A DNA stretch of 64,000 nt from Dechloromonas sp. HYN0024 (GTDB lineage: Bacteria; Pseudomonadota; Gammaproteobacteria; Burkholderiales; Rhodocyclaceae). Under the pieces are notes generated by a model that saw nothing but the letters and a program-made list of their open reading frames with translations, ran no database searches and was not told where the DNA came from. The position numbers and the translations under genes were made by a program. Each line of letters starts with the position of its first letter. The first letter of the stretch is position 1. The stretch is taken from contig NZ_CP031842.1 of NCBI RefSeq assembly GCF_003441615.1, positions 2,364,001-2,428,000 of the forward strand, read 5' to 3'. Positions 50,231 to 57,220 of the stretch are shown here, in pieces.

Positions 50231-50677
50231 TCAGGCCTGAGGATCGGTCGGCCAGTTCTTGATATAGCTTTTGAGCATCTTGTTCTCGAAACCCTGCTCT
50301 TCGAGTACTGCCTTGGCCACATCGAGAAAGGAAATGACGCCCATGAGGGTATCGCCTTCGAGAACCGGCAGATAGCGCGAGCGCTTTTCAATCATCAGCC
50401 GACGCAGGTCGTTGGCTTCCATTTCCGGAAACACCGTCACCGGATTGGTCACCATCACATCGCCGACCGTCTGGCTTTCTGCACACGCCGCCTTGCCCTT
50501 GAGGGCCTGAAGGACTTCACGGAAGGTCAGCATGCCCACCATCTTGCCGCCATCCATGACGACCAGCGAACCGACATCGAGATCGGCCATGCTGTCGATG
50601 GCAAAAGCAAGCGACTGCTGCGGTGACGCCGTATAAAGCGTTCCGCCCTTGACCCGAAGTATTTCCCGCACCTGCAT
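50231..50677 (-). CDS. CBS-domain protein
   Basis: The 148-residue protein consists of two CBS motifs. The first is LAFAIDSMADLDVGSLVVMD through GKMVGMLTFREVLQ; the second is VGDVMVTNPVTVFPEMEAND through LMGVISFLDVAKAVLEEQG. A short C-terminal extension ends SYIKNWPTDPQA. Stand-alone CBS pairs bind adenine nucleotides and regulate partners; the partner is unknown. It has its own terminator. Confidence 0.88.
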   Translation of the reverse strand: MQVREILRVKGGTLYTASPQQSLAFAIDSMADLDVGSLVVMDGGKMVGMLTFREVLQALKGKAACAESQTVGDVMVTNPVTVFPEMEANDLRRLMIEKRSRYLPVLEGDTLMGVISFLDVAKAVLEEQGFENKMLKSYIKNWPTDPQA

Positions 50678-50932
50678 TGCGCTCTCCCGAACTCGGTTTT
50701 GATTGATTGGCTGATCTTAGAACATCCTCCCGAATTCGGAAAGACTAATGACATGCCATGACAACCTCACTGCCGAGGCACATAACGTGAATTATTTCAC
50801 GCGGATTTGATAAATTTATTGGCATTAATACTTGCGAAACGTCATATCCCTCTATACACTTAGTTCTATCACCTATGGCATATATCGCTAGGATGCATGG
50901 GTAGGCTTATTCCGCTAGCGTATGGAGATTGA
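50678..50932. promoter_or_regulatory. AT-rich divergent promoter region between the CBS gene and the HTH gene
   Basis: This 255-base gap has no gene. For the rightward gene a TTGCGA (about 50832) and TATACA (about 50853) spaced about 15 bases could serve as -35 and -10. CCTATGGCATATATCGC (around 50872) resembles CCTATGGCGTATATTAC near 24300, but the match is too short to interpret. GGAG lies 5-8 bases before the HTH start. Confidence 0.4.
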
Positions 50933-51241
50933 ATGATGACCGCTGTGAAAACCATCGAAAAAATCGACGCTCGCGAAATCCGTCGCAAGCTCGGCCTCAA
51001 CCAGCAACAATTCTGGTCCACCCTGGGCGTCACGCAGAGCGGCGGTTCCCGCTACGAAAGTGGCCGCAACATGCCGAAACCGGTGCGTGAACTGCTCCGC
51101 CTGGTCCATGTCGAACAGGTCGACATCAAGAATATCAAGCGCGATGACTGGGAAGTCGTCGAGTACCTCAAGTCTCAGGAACCGGAACTGTTCAAGTCCC
51201 TGAAGAAGTCGGCCCGCGCCCACGCCAAAAAGGCCGCCTGA
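50933..51241 (+). CDS. Small XRE-type helix-turn-helix protein
   Basis: The 102-residue protein (start at ATG 50933 or 50936) carries a Cro/CI-like HTH at about residues 15-55 (IRRKLGLNQQQFWSTLGVTQ, then SGGSRYESGRNMPKPVRELL). The C-terminus is basic (FKSLKKSARAHAKKAA). It probably binds DNA as a dimer. No target is evident. It stands alone, with an AT-rich promoter region before it and a GC stem after it. Confidence 0.85.
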   Translation: MMTAVKTIEKIDAREIRRKLGLNQQQFWSTLGVTQSGGSRYESGRNMPKPVRELLRLVHVEQVDIKNIKRDDWEVVEYLKSQEPELFKSLKKSARAHAKKAA

Positions 51242-51246
51242 TTTCT

Positions 51247-51261
51247 GCCCCCGGAGGGGGC
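51247..51261. other. GC stem between the HTH gene and the radical SAM gene
   Basis: GCCCCC and GGGGGC pair around GGA, six bases after the HTH stop. No T run follows on either strand. It may slow or end transcription between the convergent genes. Confidence 0.45.
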
Positions 51262-51279
51262 TGACTTAAACAACGGGCA

Positions 51280-52116
51280 TCACGGGGAAACCATCACCCG
51301 GATGCCTGTTTCATTTTGTATCTGCCCGGCAAAATCAGCCAGATCCGCCGCCGGCAGCGCACTCAGCCGAGACGCAGCGGGCTGCAGCGACGGCCTTGCC
51401 AGGCCATAGAGATGAACCCCCGCCAACTTCCCGGCCAGCGGTGCCAGCAACCTGCAATAGGCGGCACGTGATGCCACCGATGGGGCTGCGCCATCCAGTG
51501 CAAACCAGCAGGTCTGAACCCAGGTTGGCGCCAAGCCGGCACAAACTTCTAGATTTTTTGCCATTTTTGTCGGATGACCCGGCACGCCATTGATTTCGGC
51601 TATTTCGTCCGCCTCGGCGCGATCCATCTTGAACCAGACCTCGCCGCCCAGTTCGGCCAGATGGCGAATACCTGACTGTACGTCAGGGCGGTGCAGCAGG
51701 CTGCCGTTGGTAATCAGACGCAGCATCAACTTGCCTTTTTGGCCAAAGCGCTCGAGAACGGTTCCGACAACACTGACCGCCTCGGCAAACTCGGCCGCAC
51801 TGGTCGGTTCGCCATTGCCGGAAAAGGCAATATCCATCAAATGCCTTGCCTCCGGTGGCACCTGTCGCAGCATGAAATCACCGTGCAGCAGATCCTCAAG
51901 AAAACCGGACAACTCTCGTTCCAGCCCGGCCAGATCAATTGGTGGTGGCCCGCCGCGCGTCAGTTTTTCAACCTGGCAATAGACGCAGGCCCAGTTGCAG
52001 GCATTGTTGGGATTGAGGTTGATGCCGATCGACACGCCGCCGGCCCGGCGCGAGATGACGGGATAAACGTAACGCAGGCCGGCACTGTCGCGGCTGTGAT
52101 CAACTGTGGTGAGCAT
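51280..52116 (-). CDS. Radical SAM protein
   Basis: The 278-residue protein is chosen to start at ATG 52116 (MLTTVDHSRDSAGLRYVYPV). The 4Fe-4S motif is NNACNWACVYCQVEKL (CxxxCxxC). SAM-binding motifs are IAFSGNGEPTSAAEFAEAV and LRLITNGSLLHRPDVQ. It resembles the COG0731-like Fe-S oxidoreductases and lacks a C-terminal cysteine cluster. It is not QueE by its motifs, yet it is divergent from queD. Substrate unknown. Confidence 0.82.
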   Translation of the reverse strand: MLTTVDHSRDSAGLRYVYPVISRRAGGVSIGINLNPNNACNWACVYCQVEKLTRGGPPPIDLAGLERELSGFLEDLLHGDFMLRQVPPEARHLMDIAFSGNGEPTSAAEFAEAVSVVGTVLERFGQKGKLMLRLITNGSLLHRPDVQSGIRHLAELGGEVWFKMDRAEADEIAEINGVPGHPTKMAKNLEVCAGLAPTWVQTCWFALDGAAPSVASRAAYCRLLAPLAGKLAGVHLYGLARPSLQPAASRLSALPAADLADFAGQIQNETGIRVMVSP

Positions 52117-52159
52117 GGCGCATTGTATAATCCGCGACCGCCTTGTCGAGCAAAACACC

Positions 52160-52612
52160 ATGTTGATTACCCGCCGCCTCGAGTTCGATGCCGGGCACCG
52201 CATCCCCGACCACAAAAGTCAGTGCCGTCACCTGCACGGGCATCGCTACGCCATTGAAATCACCTTGTCGGGCAGTGTCATCGACAAGGCCGGCGATGCT
52301 GCCAACGGCATGGTCATGGACTTTTCCCAAGTCAAGGACCTGGCCAACAGCCATCTCGTCCATGAATGGGACCACGCCTTCCTTGCCTACGCGGGCGACC
52401 AGGCCATCGTCGACTTCCTCGCCTCGCTGCCCGGCCACAAGACCGTCATCCTCGACCGCGTGCCAACCGCCGAGAACCTCGCCCGCATCGCCTTCGAACG
52501 CCTCGATGCGGTTTATCGCGACACCTACGGCAATCATCTCCGACTTGAACAGGTCCGACTCTACGAAACGCCCAACTGCTGGGCCGATGCGCTGCGCACC
52601 AGACTGGATTGA
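52160..52612 (+). CDS. queD: 6-carboxy-5,6,7,8-tetrahydropterin synthase QueD
   Basis: The 150-residue enzyme starts at ATG 52160 (MLITRRLEFDAGHRIPDH). It converts dihydroneopterin triphosphate to 6-carboxytetrahydropterin for queuosine. Zinc histidines and the catalytic Cys are in DAGHRIPDHKSQCRHLHGH. WDHAFL and the final VRLYETPNCWADAL also match. It is divergent from the radical SAM gene (43-base gap). No queC or queE is nearby. Confidence 0.95.
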   Translation: MLITRRLEFDAGHRIPDHKSQCRHLHGHRYAIEITLSGSVIDKAGDAANGMVMDFSQVKDLANSHLVHEWDHAFLAYAGDQAIVDFLASLPGHKTVILDRVPTAENLARIAFERLDAVYRDTYGNHLRLEQVRLYETPNCWADALRTRLD

Positions 52613-52620
52613 GGCGAAAA

Positions 52621-52679
52621 CTCCCCCTATACTGCCAGAACACGGCAAGCACATCGACAGTATGGGCACGGAGGGGGAG
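52621..52679 (+). promoter_or_regulatory. Hairpin that can hide the ribosome binding site before the patatin gene
   Basis: CTCCCCC (52621-52627) can pair with GGGGGAG (52673-52679), and ATACTG (52629-52634) with CAGTAT (52658-52663). GGAGGGGGAG is the ribosome binding site of the small ORF at 52680. The fold would block it. A switch role is inferred. Confidence 0.45.
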
Positions 52680-52745
52680 ATGGAAAACAGAAAGTCCTGC
52701 CTGGCCAGGCGAGCACTGCGCCAACTGAACTTCGGGTCGGCATGA
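52680..52745 (+). CDS. Possible 21-residue leader peptide coupled to the patatin gene
   Basis: ATG 52680 has GGAGG five bases upstream. The frame codes MENRKSCLARRALRQLNFGS plus Ala and stops at TGA 52745, overlapping the patatin ATG (ATGA). An alternative start at 52662 adds six residues. The peptide is basic. The patatin gene has no good ribosome binding site of its own, so this ORF may carry ribosomes to it. No homologue is known to me. Confidence 0.4.
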   Translation: MENRKSCLARRALRQLNFGSA

Positions 52746-53890
52746 GCCAGCCCCCGGCAAAATCCCCCAAAACCGCGCTGGTCCTGACCGGCGGCGGTGC
52801 CCGGGCAGCCTATCAGGTCGGCGTCCTGCTAGCCGTCGCCAAACTGGCACCGAAACGCCGGCAAAATCCCTTCCCGATCCTGTGCGGCACGTCTGCTGGC
52901 GCCATCAACGCGACTAGTCTGGCCTGTCTGGCCGACAATTTCGGCAAGGCAGTCGGTGTCCTCGCCACCTTCTGGCGCAATATGCACGCTGCCGACATCT
53001 ACCGTGCCGACCCGCTCGGCATCGGCGTCTCGGGCGCCCGCTGGATGACCTTGCTGACCCTGGGCTGGCTCATCGAAAGCCGACCGCGCTCGCTGCTCGA
53101 CAACGCCCCCCTGCGCGAATTACTGACCCGCCAGCTCGACTTCAGCGGCATCCAGCGCTCAATCGCCAATGGCGCCCTGCACGCCCTGAGCATTTCTGCC
53201 TCTGGCTACGAATCAGGCGACAACATCAACTTTTTCCAGGGCCACCCCGATGCCCAGCCCTGGCACCGCGTCCAGCGCATCGGCCTGCGCGCTGAAATCA
53301 GCGTCGATCATCTGCTCGCCTCCAGCGCCATTCCATTCATTTTCCCGGCCACCAAAATCCATCGCGAATACTTCGGCGACGGCTCCATGCGCCAGCTCGC
53401 ACCGATCTCACCGGCCATTCACCTGGGGGCCGAACGCGTCCTCATCATCGGCGCCGGACGCAAGCACGAACATCAGGAACGGCGCGAGGTCGACACCCAC
53501 CCCTCGCTCGCCCAGATTGCCGGCCATGCCCTGTCGAGCATCTTCCTTGACAGCCTGGCTGTCGACATCGAGCGCATGCAGCGAATCAACCGCACCATCT
53601 CGGCCATACCGCCCGAAGTGCGGGAAAAAGCGGACATTCCGCTACGACCGATCAAAGCCCTGATCATCTCCCCCTCCGAACGCCTCGACCGCATCGCCGC
53701 CAAACACGCCGAAGCCCTGCCCTGGGCCATGCGCATGATGCTCGGGGGAATCGGCGGCATGAACCGACGCAACGGCGCGCTGACCAGCTATCTGCTCTTC
53801 GAAAAGCCCTATACGCGAGCCTTGATCGACCTCGGCTACGCCGACACCATGGCGCGCTCACAGGAAGTCGGCGACTTTCTCGATCTGTGA
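52742..53890 (+). CDS. Patatin-like phospholipase
   Basis: The 382-residue acyl hydrolase has the oxyanion loop VLTGGGARAAYQVGVL, the nucleophile Ser in ILCGTSAGAINATSLA, and the dyad Asp in FGDGSMRQLAP. It starts MSQPPAKSPKTAL without a signal peptide. The C-terminal extension (about 260-382) is Arg-rich. It may act on membrane phospholipids. Its ATG overlaps a short upstream ORF. Confidence 0.92.
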   Translation: MSQPPAKSPKTALVLTGGGARAAYQVGVLLAVAKLAPKRRQNPFPILCGTSAGAINATSLACLADNFGKAVGVLATFWRNMHAADIYRADPLGIGVSGARWMTLLTLGWLIESRPRSLLDNAPLRELLTRQLDFSGIQRSIANGALHALSISASGYESGDNINFFQGHPDAQPWHRVQRIGLRAEISVDHLLASSAIPFIFPATKIHREYFGDGSMRQLAPISPAIHLGAERVLIIGAGRKHEHQERREVDTHPSLAQIAGHALSSIFLDSLAVDIERMQRINRTISAIPPEVREKADIPLRPIKALIISPSERLDRIAAKHAEALPWAMRMMLGGIGGMNRRNGALTSYLLFEKPYTRALIDLGYADTMARSQEVGDFLDL

Positions 53891-53940
53891 GGTAGCGCGT
53901 ATCTCACTAACGGCCAGAGGCATATGCCGGCAACAGACGC

Positions 53941-53980
53941 AAAAAAAGCCGAAATCCAGGATAAACCTGACATTTTCGGC
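53941..53980 (-). terminator. Terminator after tRNA-Leu
   Basis: GCCGAAA (53948-53954) and TTTTCGGC (53973-53980) pair on the minus strand, followed by TTTTTTT. It lies 25 bases beyond the tRNA 3' end. Confidence 0.85.
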
Positions 53981-54004
53981 CCTTGCCTGACGACGTAAAG
54001 CATT

Positions 54005-54089
54005 TGGTGCCTTGGGCGAGACTCGAACTCGCACAGCTTGCGCCACTACCCCCTCAAGATAGCGTGTCTACCAATTTCACCACCAAGGC
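54005..54089 (-). tRNA. tRNA-Leu (anticodon GAG)
   Basis: The 85-nt sequence folds as a class II tRNA. The acceptor is GCCTTGG/CCAAGGC, with D arm GTG...CAC and anticodon arm CTATC-TTGAGGG-GGTAG. A long variable arm and the T arm GCGAG-TTCGAGT-CTCGC follow. CCA is encoded. The anticodon GAG lies at 54053-54055. Confidence 0.97.
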
Positions 54090-54174
54090 TGCGGCATCCG
54101 GAGATGCTGACTTGCTTCATACGTCGATGAAGGGGCGTAATTCTAGCGAAAATTTCGGGGGGCGTTAAGCTTTT

Positions 54175-55431
54175 TCAGTGATAAAAGGCATAGCCGATGA
54201 GGATGGCCCCGACCAATCCGACCGCATCGGCAATCAGGCCACCGGCCAGCGCGTAGCGGGTCTTGGTGATGCCGACGCTGCCGAAATAGACGGCCAGCAC
54301 ATAAAAGGTCGTTTCGGTGGAGCCCTGGATAATCGCTGCCAGCTTGCCCTGGAAGGAATCGACCCCATAGGTCGTCATGACATCTACCATCAGTCCCCGC
54401 GCGCCGCTGCCGCTCAAGGTTTTCATCAGGCCGACCGGCAAGGCCGGGACGAAATCGGCGTTGAGCCCGAGCGCCAGAACAACGCTGCGAATGGCACCAA
54501 TCAAGGCATCCATGCCCCCCGTCGTGCGAAAGACCGAAATTGCCACGAGCATGGCGATCAGGTAGGGAATGATCTGCACGGCAACGCCAAACCCTTCCTT
54601 GGCCCCCTCAACGAAGCTCTCGTAGACATCGATGCCGCGCCACGCGGCAACGGCGACGAAGAGCACGATAAGGGAAACAATGATGCCGCTGCCGAGCAAC
54701 CCGATCATCTGTGCCATCTGTTCCGGCGGCATGCCGGCCAGCCAGAAATAGAGTCCGCCCATCAACGCCGCGAAGCCGGCAAAGAAGGCCAGCACCGGCT
54801 TGCAGAACAGATTGATGCGCTGCCAGATGGCGACTGCCACCAAGCCAGCACAGAACGACACAAAGGTGCCGAGCAGGGTAGGCAGAAAAATATCGGCAGC
54901 ATTGAAGCCGACCAACCCCTGCTTGAGAGCGATGCTCTGGCGGATGGCGATAACCGACGTCGGAATCAGCGTGATGCCAGCCGTATTGAGCACCAGAAAC
55001 ATGATCATCGGATTGCTGGCGGTATCCTTCTTCGGATTGATCTCCTGCAATTCGCGCATGGCCTTGAGGCCGAGCGGCGTCGCCGCATTGTCGAGACCGA
55101 GAATATTGGCGCTGAAATTCATGACCATGCTGCCGCTGGCTGGGTGGCCGGCCGGAATATCAGGAAAGACACGGCGAAAAAACGGCCCGACCGCCCGCCC
55201 GAATAATTCGATCACCCCGCCCCGCTCACCGATCTTCATGACCCCCAGCCACAGGCTCATCACGCCAACCAACCCGAGCGAGATGTCAAAACCGGTCTTG
55301 GCAGTATCGAACAGACCATTGAGCACCCGCGTGAAGATGTCGAGATCGCCCTGCAGCAACTGCACCACCGCCGCGACAAAACCGACGAGAATGAAAGCGA
55401 CCCAGATTTTATTGAGCACGGGCAGACGCAA
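54175..55431 (-). CDS. SpmA-SpmB fusion, nucleoside-recognition (Gate) domain membrane protein
   Basis: The 418-residue protein has two Gate-type halves. The first is SpmA-like (GLVGVMSLWLGVMKIGERGG, NILGLDNAATPLGLKAM); the second is SpmB-like (GAKEGFGVAVQIIPYLIAML, TLSGSGARGLMVDVM, QGSTETTFYVLAVYFGSVG). About ten membrane helices are visible. In Bacillus the separate proteins affect spore-core dehydration; in non-sporulating bacteria the role is unknown. Confidence 0.88.
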   Translation of the reverse strand: MRLPVLNKIWVAFILVGFVAAVVQLLQGDLDIFTRVLNGLFDTAKTGFDISLGLVGVMSLWLGVMKIGERGGVIELFGRAVGPFFRRVFPDIPAGHPASGSMVMNFSANILGLDNAATPLGLKAMRELQEINPKKDTASNPMIMFLVLNTAGITLIPTSVIAIRQSIALKQGLVGFNAADIFLPTLLGTFVSFCAGLVAVAIWQRINLFCKPVLAFFAGFAALMGGLYFWLAGMPPEQMAQMIGLLGSGIIVSLIVLFVAVAAWRGIDVYESFVEGAKEGFGVAVQIIPYLIAMLVAISVFRTTGGMDALIGAIRSVVLALGLNADFVPALPVGLMKTLSGSGARGLMVDVMTTYGVDSFQGKLAAIIQGSTETTFYVLAVYFGSVGITKTRYALAGGLIADAVGLVGAILIGYAFYH

Positions 55432-55488
55432 CGTGGTTGAAAGGCAGCCAGTCTAGCCGGCTAGCCAACGACTGTCACCGCGACCGCA

Positions 55489-56190
55489 TCATGCCGCGCA
55501 CGCCGGCAAGTCCCAGACCGCACACAGGCTCTCGTACTCGGCTTTGGGGAGCTGGACCAGCAAGGGCATGGCCGACGCATCCAGCCAGCCGGCAATCGCT
55601 GTCATATCCGCCAGCGCCATCGCCGTGCATCCGGCTGTTGGCACACCGGCGCGCTCCCAGACATGCAGGAAGATGCACGACCCCGCCCCCGCCGCTGGTG
55701 GCTCGGCGTTATGCCCGACCACCGCGCCGACGGCATAACGCCCGTCATCGCGCAGCATGTCTTCGCATGACACCCAGTCGGGGCTGGCCACGGCGGAGAC
55801 ATCGACGATCCGGTTGTAATGCACCGAGGCCGGGTCATCAATCGCCTTGAGGTCGAGCGTCGCGGACTGGTAAGGCAGCTTCGCGGAACGGGCGAAAGTA
55901 CTGTCCGCCGGGGCATAGCCAAACAGCGAGGTGATCGCAAAAATGCCCGCTGGCGCGCAGCCATCACCTTCGCGCTTTTCCGGCCCGCCCGAGCCGACCA
56001 GTGGATGGAGCCCCCGCCCCCAGGCCAGTCCGGCCCGGCCAAGGCTGACCGCCACCATCGCGCTGCAGGCATGCCATGAGGCCTCCTTGCCAGCTCGCTC
56101 GTAACGCTGCAATTGCCCGGCGGGACTCCCCCAGGATGGGGCAACGACCACCAGCAGTTGCCGGGTGACGCCTAACGGAGCTGGCTGCAT
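55489..56190 (-). CDS. YkuD-like L,D-transpeptidase-family protein
   Basis: The 233-residue protein has motifs KREGDGCAPAGIFAITSLFG, HYNRIVD, SCEDM and VVGHN. The catalytic run is GSCIFLHVWERAGVPTAGCTAM, a variant of HxxP-x-SxGC. No clear signal peptide is present. Its ATG follows the stop of the YeeE-like gene without a gap (TAAATG), so the two are translated together. It may modify peptidoglycan or another amide, but catalysis is untested for this subgroup. Confidence 0.75.
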   Translation of the reverse strand: MQPAPLGVTRQLLVVVAPSWGSPAGQLQRYERAGKEASWHACSAMVAVSLGRAGLAWGRGLHPLVGSGGPEKREGDGCAPAGIFAITSLFGYAPADSTFARSAKLPYQSATLDLKAIDDPASVHYNRIVDVSAVASPDWVSCEDMLRDDGRYAVGAVVGHNAEPPAAGAGSCIFLHVWERAGVPTAGCTAMALADMTAIAGWLDASAMPLLVQLPKAEYESLCAVWDLPACAA

Positions 56191-56634
56191 TTAGTCATCC
56201 CGCGCCGGATTCCTTGCATCGACCCACAGACCGTGCAACAAGGCGCCAACGAATATGGCCGCCAGCGCCATCAGAAGATCGATGTTGCCAGCCCCCAGCC
56301 CGGCCAGTGCCGGGCCTGGACAAACGCCACAGATTCCCCAGCCGATGCCGAAAAGAATGCCGCCCAGTAAAGCACTGCCATCCATTTCAAACGGCCGTTG
56401 CTGAAAGACGGCGCCGAGCAGGGTATGCCGGCACAGTCGCGGCAGAAGCTGATACACCAACAGATTGATACCAACGGCACTGCCCAGCACGAAGAGCAGG
56501 CCGAGATCATCGAAGGTGAGAAAGGCGAGTACCGACTCGGGCCGGATCATCGTCGACCAAGCTAACCCGAAGCCGAAAAGCATTCCGCTGGCCAGCGTTG
56601 CCAGCGGCTCAAGAGCGGATAGACGTTGCGACAT
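56191..56634 (-). CDS. YeeE/YedE-family (DUF6691-like) membrane protein
   Basis: The 147-residue protein starts at ATG 56634, two bases after the previous stop. It has about four membrane helices. Conserved cysteines are in FGIGWGICGVCPGPALAGLG, as in the half-size YeeE/YedE proteins linked to thiosulfate or other sulfur-compound transport. It is the second half of a two-gene pair. Confidence 0.85.
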   Translation of the reverse strand: MSQRLSALEPLATLASGMLFGFGLAWSTMIRPESVLAFLTFDDLGLLFVLGSAVGINLLVYQLLPRLCRHTLLGAVFQQRPFEMDGSALLGGILFGIGWGICGVCPGPALAGLGAGNIDLLMALAAIFVGALLHGLWVDARNPARDD

Positions 56635-56636
56635 GC

Positions 56637-57101
56637 CTAGACCCCCAGCCATTTAAGCAGCGACGCGGTAACGATCCCCGTACCAAGAAAGGTAAGCACC
56701 ATAACCAAGGACGGCAGTGACAGCGAAGCCATGCCACAAATGCCGTGGCCTGACGTGCAGCCGCCACCCAGGCGCGCGCCAAAACCAATCAACAGGCCGC
56801 CCAGCAAAAGTTTCCAGGCTGGAATGTGACTGGCCTCGACCGGCAAACCCGCAAGCACATACACCGCCCCGCCGAGCAGCAGACCAAGCGCGTAAATCAG
56901 CCGCCAGCGCCGGCTATCGACCAGCGACGCCTGGCGGAAAAATGGCGTCCTGAGCAGCCACGACCATGAACTGCTGAAAAAGGTGCTAACCCCGCCCGGC
57001 CGTCCGGTGGTCGCATAAAGAAGAGCCACACCAAGGCCGATCAGGGCACCGCCAAAGGCATAGTGGCCGATTCCGTTGGGAAACAGGGTAGAAAACATCA
57101 T
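56637..57101 (-). CDS. YeeE/YedE-family membrane protein (first half)
   Basis: The 154-residue protein (start ATG 57101 or the next codon) has about four membrane helices. The signature is FGARLGGGCTSGHGICGMASL with conserved Cys, as in TsuA-type sulfur-compound channels. With the next gene it makes the split form of YeeE/YedE. No sulfur-transferase or ArsR-type regulator gene is next to it. Confidence 0.87.
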   Translation of the reverse strand: MMFSTLFPNGIGHYAFGGALIGLGVALLYATTGRPGGVSTFFSSSWSWLLRTPFFRQASLVDSRRWRLIYALGLLLGGAVYVLAGLPVEASHIPAWKLLLGGLLIGFGARLGGGCTSGHGICGMASLSLPSLVMVLTFLGTGIVTASLLKWLGV

Positions 57102-57172
57102 CAGAAGGCCGTCACAAAAGGTGTGATTTTCGCACTGCCTCGAACATTTAACGAAAATACTGCGACATGGCG

Positions 57173-57211
57173 CTGACCGGCGGGCTTCGCCCCAGGCCTT
57201 CCGCCGGTCAG
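57173..57211. other. Perfect 11-bp stem between nirN and the YeeE gene
   Basis: CTGACCGGCGG and CCGCCGGTCAG are perfect inverted repeats with a 17-base loop that holds a second small hairpin. No T run follows on the minus strand. It lies 10 bases after the nirN stop and may act as a 3' stabiliser or a weak terminator. Confidence 0.55.
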
Positions 57212-57220
57212 ACCCCAGGC

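Noticed and set aside
50872..50890. Shared CCTATGGC-TATAT motif at 50873 and 24300, considered as a sigma54 site or a common operator
   Set aside because: GG-to-GC spacing is wrong for sigma54, and a 13-base match with one difference at two AT-rich places can be chance.
51280..52116. QueE as identity of the radical SAM protein
   Set aside because: The sequence around the cysteines and the length do not fit QueE; only the position next to queD suggested it.
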